Shown: in pieces, positions 59,150-64,000 of the stretch
Position numbering within the stretch: the stretch's first letter is position 1
How the letters are laid out: every line of letters begins with the position of its first letter
The notes under the pieces: model-generated
The model's database searches: none
What the model was told of the DNA's origin: nothing
Seen by the model: only the letters and a program-made list of their open reading frames with translations
Translations under genes and position numbers: made by a program
Assembly: GCA_016716835.1 (NCBI GenBank)
Contig: JADJUW010000001.1
Coordinates: 3,128,001-3,192,000, forward strand
Length of the DNA stretch: 64,000 nucleotides
DNA from: Myxococcales bacterium
Lineage (GTDB): Bacteria; Myxococcota_A; Polyangia; Haliangiales; Haliangiaceae
Reading direction: 5' to 3'

Positions 59150-59770
59150 TTAGCTGCCGTGGATGATCGCGAACTCGGCGACTGCGACTTTGGAGCCGCG
59201 CAGGGCGCGATAGTCGGAGCCCCATTGCTCAATGAGCAAGGTTTCGCCGGAGGCCGAGCTGTACAACCACCATCGGCAGCGTTCGGCGCTGCCACGCATG
59301 GGGTTGGCACTCTTGGCGAGGAAGCGAACATTGCCGGTAAGGGTGCAGGTGGCGATGCCGCGCTTGTCGAGTGCGAAAATTTGCTCGCCGAGGGGAATGC
59401 GCTCGGGAGGGTACTCGGCAAGTTTGAGGTTTGGTTCGACATCGAGCAGCCGCACCGTCGCATCGCCGGAGCGTTCGATGCCAGCGATCAGCCAGTGCGA
59501 CGCGTGCGTATCGACGAGCAGGCCCGCCACCCAGCGGTGACCGAGTTCTTCGTAAGCAATAGCACCCTCGCAGACAAAGTCAACGCCGCCTCGCGTGACG
59601 ATATCGCCGCTGCGTAGCTCGCGCAGGCTCCGCTCGCGCATCGCATCGGCCTGCGGCGCGAGAAGTTTTTGCACGGCGCCAGTGGGAAGCGCCTTGTAGA
59701 GCGTATAACCGACCGCGCCCGCGCCAAACACGATGACGATAATGACGAAGAGGACGATGCCAGCGAACAC
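59150..59770 (-). CDS. DUF4178-like membrane protein
   Basis: A 206-residue protein with an N-terminal membrane helix (MFAGIVLFVIIVIVFGAGAV). It is followed by a beta-rich domain with LRSGDIVTRGGVDFVCEG and EELGHRWVAGLLVD, which fits DUF4178. Function unknown. It follows the two-component genes by 38 bases on the same strand. Confidence 0.65.
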   Translation of the reverse strand: MFAGIVLFVIIVIVFGAGAVGYTLYKALPTGAVQKLLAPQADAMRERSLRELRSGDIVTRGGVDFVCEGAIAYEELGHRWVAGLLVDTHASHWLIAGIERSGDATVRLLDVEPNLKLAEYPPERIPLGEQIFALDKRGIATCTLTGNVRFLAKSANPMRGSAERCRWWLYSSASGETLLIEQWGSDYRALRGSKVAVAEFAIIHGS

Positions 59771-59808
59771 GTCGCAAGGGTGGCAGAAAAGCCAACGCAG
59801 TCAAGCCG

Positions 59809-61269
59809 TCACGTGGTTAGCTCGATCGAAACCGCGGTGCCCTGGCCAGATTCACTGGTAACCCGCAGAACGCCGCCTTGCAGCTCCACCAATTGCTTGA
59901 CGAGGGCGAGGCCAAGGCCCGCGCCGCCCGCCTGTCTGGACCGCGCCGGGTCGGCGCAATAGAAGCGTTCGGTGACGCGCGGTAAATCGGTCGCCGCGAT
60001 GCCGATGCCGTTGTCGGTAATAGTAAGGCATACGCGATTCGGCGACTGTGTGGCTTTGGTGGCCAGAGACACGCTAGTCGCCGCGCCGTGCCGACGAGCG
60101 TTGATGAGCAAATTTTCTAAGATTTGCGCCAACGCGTCAGCATTGGCCTGGACGACGGGCGGCTCGGCGTGCCAGTGAACCGGTAGCGATGCAAGGCCGT
60201 CGCGCGCACTCGGAGAAATTGCGGCGACGACGTCGCGCAGGTCGACCGACTCCAGCGGAAGCGCCGACGCACCTTGGTTGTCGAGCCGTGCCAGTTGCAA
60301 CAAATCGGCAATTAGTCGCGCCATACGCTCGCTGCTACGGGCGATGATCTCGGTGAACTCGCGCCGCGTCGCCGGGTCGAGATCGCTGTTCAGCAAGGTT
60401 TCAGCAAAGCCGCCGATGGTTGTCACGGGCGTGCGCAGTTCGTGCGACACGTTGGCCACCAGCTCGCGCGCGCTTTGCGCCATCCGCGTGAGCTGATCGC
60501 GTTGGGCGGTGAGGTCACTAATTTGCGTGCGCAGTTGCGCAGCCATCGTCGTCAATGATTGTTGCAGCGCGGAGATGTCGTCGTTTGCCGGTGCAATCGG
60601 GGCTTTCTCGCCGCGACCCGAGCCAGTTGCAAGGTCGGTAAACGACGCGTCGTGGTCACCCGCGGAAATGCGCTCGGCGGCCAGACGCATTGCCCGCAAG
60701 GGGCGCGCTCCCAGCCGCGCGGCAAGCAGGCCGAGCACGATCGCAAACATCGCGCTTAACAAGGCAGCCCATAGCAGCTGCATTCGCATCCCGCCCAGCG
60801 GCGCGATCGCCTCGGCAACAGGTACGCCGACGCGCACATACAAGCCATCGCCAGCTTGGACCACCGAATACTGCGTGAGCACCTGGTTTTCATCACGCCG
60901 CACCGAGCGCCCGCTACCGCTGGCGAGCGCCGCGACAACTTCTGGATGATTTGCCTGATTTGCCAGCGTTGGCGATGGCTCACCGGGAAATTCGGAATCA
61001 CCAAGCACGACGCCATCGGCGTCCAAGATGCTGACGCGCGATCCCATCACGGCGGCAAGTCGCGGCGCGAGTCGCTCGGGATGGCGGTCTCGGTCTACCC
61101 ATTGCGCAGTGCCACGCGCTTGGGCATGGCTATGCGCATGGGTGGTGGCCAACAGTTCGCGTCGCAAGGCGCCGTGAAGCACCACCGCCATAATCGCGAC
61201 AACGACGATCGCCACGAGCACATGGCTGAGCACGAGCTTGACAAAAAATGGCAGACGGCGGCCGAGCAT
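59809..61269 (-). CDS. Sensor histidine kinase, PhoR-like
   Basis: A 486-residue membrane kinase with an N-terminal membrane segment, a periplasmic sensor region with RDENQVLTQYSVVQAG, a second membrane segment near 175-195 and a HAMP-like linker. The H-box is VSHELRTPVTTIGG, the N-box LENLLINARRHGA and the G-box ITDNGIGIAATDLPRV with GAGLGLALVKQLVEL. It pairs with the regulator immediately upstream. Confidence 0.93.
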   Translation of the reverse strand: MLGRRLPFFVKLVLSHVLVAIVVVAIMAVVLHGALRRELLATTHAHSHAQARGTAQWVDRDRHPERLAPRLAAVMGSRVSILDADGVVLGDSEFPGEPSPTLANQANHPEVVAALASGSGRSVRRDENQVLTQYSVVQAGDGLYVRVGVPVAEAIAPLGGMRMQLLWAALLSAMFAIVLGLLAARLGARPLRAMRLAAERISAGDHDASFTDLATGSGRGEKAPIAPANDDISALQQSLTTMAAQLRTQISDLTAQRDQLTRMAQSARELVANVSHELRTPVTTIGGFAETLLNSDLDPATRREFTEIIARSSERMARLIADLLQLARLDNQGASALPLESVDLRDVVAAISPSARDGLASLPVHWHAEPPVVQANADALAQILENLLINARRHGAATSVSLATKATQSPNRVCLTITDNGIGIAATDLPRVTERFYCADPARSRQAGGAGLGLALVKQLVELQGGVLRVTSESGQGTAVSIELTT

Positions 61270-61274
61270 AGGGA

Positions 61275-61982
61275 TCAGCGTGGCGGCGCCTTGAGGCGAT
61301 AGCCATAGCCCGGCACGGTTTCGATGAGTTCGGCATATCCGCCGAGACGACTGCGCAAGCGGCGCACGTGCACATCCACCGTGCGATCACCAATGCCCGT
61401 TGTCATCCCCCAGACTAATTCGAGCAGCGCTGCGCGGGAAAACATTTGTGCCGGATGCTCGAGAAACGCTGCCAGCAATCTATACTCGAGCGGCCGCAAC
61501 ACGATCTCCGAACCATTGAGCAACACGGCGTGGCGAACGTCATCAAGCACCAAGCCTCCCCATGCGAGTCGGGCGGCACGAGCCGGCGCCACTTGCTCGG
61601 TTCGGCGCACCAGGGCCTTCACGCGCAAGGCAAACTCGCGCGGACTAAAAGGCTTGACCACGTAATCGTCGGCCCCTGCCTCAAACCCAACCACGCGATC
61701 ATCTTCTTCGCCTAGCGCGCTTAGGATCAAGATAGCGACATCCCCAACCGCGGGATCGGAGCGCAACCGTTCGCAAACCTTGGTGCCAAAGATGTCGGGC
61801 AGCATCATATCGACAATTGCCACCGCTGGTTGTTCGCGCAACACAAGCGCGATGCCCTCGGCGCCGGTCGCGGCCCAGAACGCCTCGAACCCGGCCTCGC
61901 CGAGGCCAAACGTCAGCAATCGGCCGATCGCGGCGTCGTCGTCGATCACCACGATCTTGGGCCGTATGGTCGCAGTCGTCAT
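61275..61982 (-). CDS. OmpR/PhoB-family response regulator
   Basis: A 235-residue regulator. The REC domain has VVIDDDAAIGRLL and the phospho-Asp in VAIVDMMLPDIFG, with the Lys in YVVKPFSPRE. The C-terminal winged helix has RPLEYRLLAAFLEHP and TVDVHVRRLRSRLG. With the kinase it forms a PhoBR-like pair; the adjacent porin suggests control of envelope transport. Confidence 0.95.
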   Translation of the reverse strand: MTTATIRPKIVVIDDDAAIGRLLTFGLGEAGFEAFWAATGAEGIALVLREQPAVAIVDMMLPDIFGTKVCERLRSDPAVGDVAILILSALGEEDDRVVGFEAGADDYVVKPFSPREFALRVKALVRRTEQVAPARAARLAWGGLVLDDVRHAVLLNGSEIVLRPLEYRLLAAFLEHPAQMFSRAALLELVWGMTTGIGDRTVDVHVRRLRSRLGGYAELIETVPGYGYRLKAPPR

Positions 61983-61995
61983 AATCGTCGCGACG

Positions 61996-63420
61996 TTACA
62001 ATGTTCCCGTCAGCTGGATGTATGAAAATAGCGAGCGGTCTAGCTGCCCAGTCGCCATGTTCCTAGCCTTAGCGCTCTTATCCAATCTCGCGCCGCCAAG
62101 CTCGAGCACGAGCTGTTTAGGTCGTAGCGTTACCCGGACTCTTGCCTCAAGGTGGTGGCCAATAAAACGGCTGGTGTCGCCTAGCACGTCGATTAGGCCG
62201 GCCCCGACCCACACATCGCTCGCCGATGCCAGCCACACCGCGCGATAGGCGATCAGGCCATCGACGCGCTTGCTTGGCGTGACTTCGACCCGAGCGCCAG
62301 GGGCGACTATGTTGGAGCGAGCGATCGGACCCCATAGCCCGGTCGGGCCAAAATCAAACCGACGCGCGCCAAATAGCGGATCAAAGCGGTTGTTGCGATT
62401 GTCGTCGCGATCGCGATCGCCGCTGGCGTAGTCGAACTGCAAGGCGCCGCGTGGGTGCCATGACGTCGTTAGCGTGTAGCCTGCCGTGGCATGCAACGCC
62501 ATGGCGCGGTGTCGTAGCGACGTCACGTCGTCGTCGTCAGCCGTTTCGTGTGAACGCCCGAATTGGCCGATCACCTCAATCTGGCCATCTGGCATGCCGA
62601 TCGCTGGCGGCAGCAGAATACGCGCCCCTGGCATAAGCAGGCGGCGATTCGCGGTCGGCATATCTTGGCCATCGCCATCTCGTTCGATGTAGCCGAGCAA
62701 ATAAGCCTCACCGCCCGGCGTGCCGTCGCCGGCCGGGCGGCTGTAGACGGCGCCTGCGAGCAATGCTCGAGTTGCCTCGCGGTCGAGTTCAAATTTGTTG
62801 TCCGCCAGCAAGAAGGCATCGCGGGGGCGGCGTACCACCGGCATTACCGCAAACAAGCGCACCGCGGCGTCGCCCCGGTTGGTCCGCCAAGACGCGTCGA
62901 TGCCGGTAAAGCCATTGATCGTATTTCGATACTCGCTGCGCGCAAGCACGCGGCGGCTGCCGAGATCCATGGTCATGCGCCCCGCCTTTACGATCAGGGC
63001 GTCGTTGCTAGAGAACAAGCCCTTGCCGCGCCAGGCGACGAAAGCTTGCAGCGGCTCGAACACATTTACGTGGGTGGTATTTCGTGGCGTGTCCTCCGTT
63101 GCGTAAAGCCGAGAATCGGCGAGCTCAAGCGTCGCTGCAAATGCGCGGTGACGAAACTCGACCCGCGCCAAGGTCCGCATCGAATAACCCGTGCTGCTGC
63201 CGAAGACGTTGTTATGGAAATCGCCCGAGACGTCCTCAACGCGCGATCGGTGTTCGAGATGCCACGAGAACATCGGCGTCGCCGCTGCGGTCGGCGTCGG
63301 CTTGGGCTGCGCGGTTGCGCCGCCCCAAAAGCTGCAAAGCGCACCAGCCACAAGCCACGCAAAATGCCGCGACATTTGCCGCCGCGCAGGGCGTCCGAGG
63401 TGAGACAAGTAGGAGGTCAT
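61996..63420 (-). CDS. Alginate-export-like outer membrane porin
   Basis: A protein of about 474 residues from ATG 63420, or 459 from ATG 63375 with the neater signal MSRHFAWLVAGALCSFWGGA. The mature part is rich in alternating beta strands, with RNTINGFTGIDASWR and FGARRFDFGPTGLWG resembling the alginate-export (AlgE) family of beta-barrels. The substrate is unknown. It is 13 bases upstream of the response regulator gene on the same strand and may be coregulated. Confidence 0.7.
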   Translation of the reverse strand: MTSYLSHLGRPARRQMSRHFAWLVAGALCSFWGGATAQPKPTPTAAATPMFSWHLEHRSRVEDVSGDFHNNVFGSSTGYSMRTLARVEFRHRAFAATLELADSRLYATEDTPRNTTHVNVFEPLQAFVAWRGKGLFSSNDALIVKAGRMTMDLGSRRVLARSEYRNTINGFTGIDASWRTNRGDAAVRLFAVMPVVRRPRDAFLLADNKFELDREATRALLAGAVYSRPAGDGTPGGEAYLLGYIERDGDGQDMPTANRRLLMPGARILLPPAIGMPDGQIEVIGQFGRSHETADDDDVTSLRHRAMALHATAGYTLTTSWHPRGALQFDYASGDRDRDDNRNNRFDPLFGARRFDFGPTGLWGPIARSNIVAPGARVEVTPSKRVDGLIAYRAVWLASASDVWVGAGLIDVLGDTSRFIGHHLEARVRVTLRPKQLVLELGGARLDKSAKARNMATGQLDRSLFSYIQLTGTL

Positions 63421-63616
63421 CGGACGGTTGTAACGCGAGCGACGAAACACCGCCAGCTCGTAACAAAAATGTAATAGTAGCAAGCGCTTACGAATCGCAA
63501 CGGTGTCGAAGCGGCCAACCCGCGCGCGACCGCCGCACACTGCCATGAATTAAACTCAACGGTAACCCGATTGGCATCCTTGACTCGCCGCAGGGCTACC
63601 AGTAAACCGGCTGCCA

Positions 63617-64000
63617 ATGGTAGCCACCAAAACGCTTAGCGGGGACTCTCAGCGTTCGCCTATCGACGGCGAAGAACTGCGCCGCGTCTTAGACGACAAC
63701 GGCAACGTGCTCCCGGGGGTCACCGTGCCCAAGGTGGCGCCCGAGACCCTCAAAAAAATCTTCGACACGATGCTCATGGTGCGGGTGCTCGACGACCGCA
63801 TGATGCGCATCCAACGCCAAGGCAAGCTCGGCTTCTACATGAAGTCGCTCGGCGAAGAGGCGACGCACTTTGCGGTCGCGGCGCTGCGCCCCAGCGATTG
63901 GGTATTTCCGAGTTATCGCGAGCAGGGCGCGTGGTTTTACCGCGGCTACACGCTCGACATGTTTTTGAACCAACTCTTTGGCAACGTGCAAGACCCAATC
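63617..64000 (+). CDS. 2-oxoacid dehydrogenase E1 alpha, right end missing
   Basis: The frame starts at ATG 63617 and is open to the window edge, giving 128 residues. MRIQRQGKLGFYMKSLGEEA and PSYREQGAWFYRGYTLDMF are typical of branched-chain or pyruvate dehydrogenase E1 alpha chains. The thiamine-diphosphate motif lies beyond the edge. The branched-chain type fits the RQGKLGFY spacing best. It diverges from the porin gene. Confidence 0.88.
   Translation, partial: MVATKTLSGDSQRSPIDGEELRRVLDDNGNVLPGVTVPKVAPETLKKIFDTMLMVRVLDDRMMRIQRQGKLGFYMKSLGEEATHFAVAALRPSDWVFPSYREQGAWFYRGYTLDMFLNQLFGNVQDPI

Overview
The window is a GC-rich chromosomal segment around a replication origin. CdnL/CarD, proteins that join PATAN/DUF4388-like, J and TPR modules, lipoproteins with Pro-Asp-Ala-rich linkers, and the strong GC bias all fit a myxobacterium-like member of the Myxococcota (former Deltaproteobacteria). 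This placement is inference; no rRNA gene lies in the window.

Layout. 1-9.2 kb: a lipoprotein cut by the left edge, a frameshifted regulator, a Cys-rich repeat lipoprotein, a secreted cysteine-peptidase-like protein, hisB, a Nudix hydrolase, a small transaldolase, a secreted protein of unknown role, a DUF72-like protein and pepA. 9.4-12.8 kb: cdnL and fabH converge on a 1.9-kb accessory pocket. It holds two small orphan genes and two families of palindromic repeats: a 147-bp element in three copies plus a fragment, and a MITE-like 142-bp element plus a half copy. 13-24.4 kb: the origin cluster. gyrB, recF, dnaN, mnmE, khpB, yidC, yidD, rnpA and rpmH run leftward and dnaA runs rightward, with the likely oriC between rpmH and dnaA. 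24.5-27.4 kb: bioF and bioD diverge around three parS-like sites, followed by rsmG. 27.6-34.5 kb: a very large REC/PATAN/TPR membrane protein, then tsaD, rsmA, mutM and an ECF sigma factor. 34.4-42.4 kb: rnhB, a sugar nucleotidyltransferase, a double GNAT protein, a PhoD-like phosphatase, tlyA, a PATAN/J/TPR protein and a PP2C phosphatase. 42.5-47.2 kb: a YpfJ-type metalloprotein, a lectin-like lipoprotein, tdk, two related Asp/Pro-linker lipoproteins and mtgA. 47.3-64 kb: tRNA-Ala(CGC), gatCAB, serS, trmB, a UvrD/PcrA-type helicase, an S46 peptidase, a two-component system with an alginate-export-like porin, and the start of a 2-oxoacid dehydrogenase E1 alpha gene at the right edge.

How it fits together. 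Replication initiation (dnaA, dnaN, gyrB, recF), origin segregation (parS), tRNA modification and rRNA methylation (mnmE, rsmG, tsaD, rsmA, trmB, tlyA), membrane protein insertion (yidC, yidD) and RNase P (rnpA) form a conserved housekeeping core. Many junctions are 4-base ATGA, GTGA or TTGA overlaps, implying translational coupling. The accessory content is mostly secreted lipoproteins and myxobacterial signalling proteins. Four genes carry apparent single-base frameshifts next to G/C runs, so sequencing error must be considered before calling any of them broken. The least explained signals are the two repeat families in the cdnL-fabH pocket and a 17-20-bp TGTCCG/CGGACA palindrome that recurs three times near the origin.
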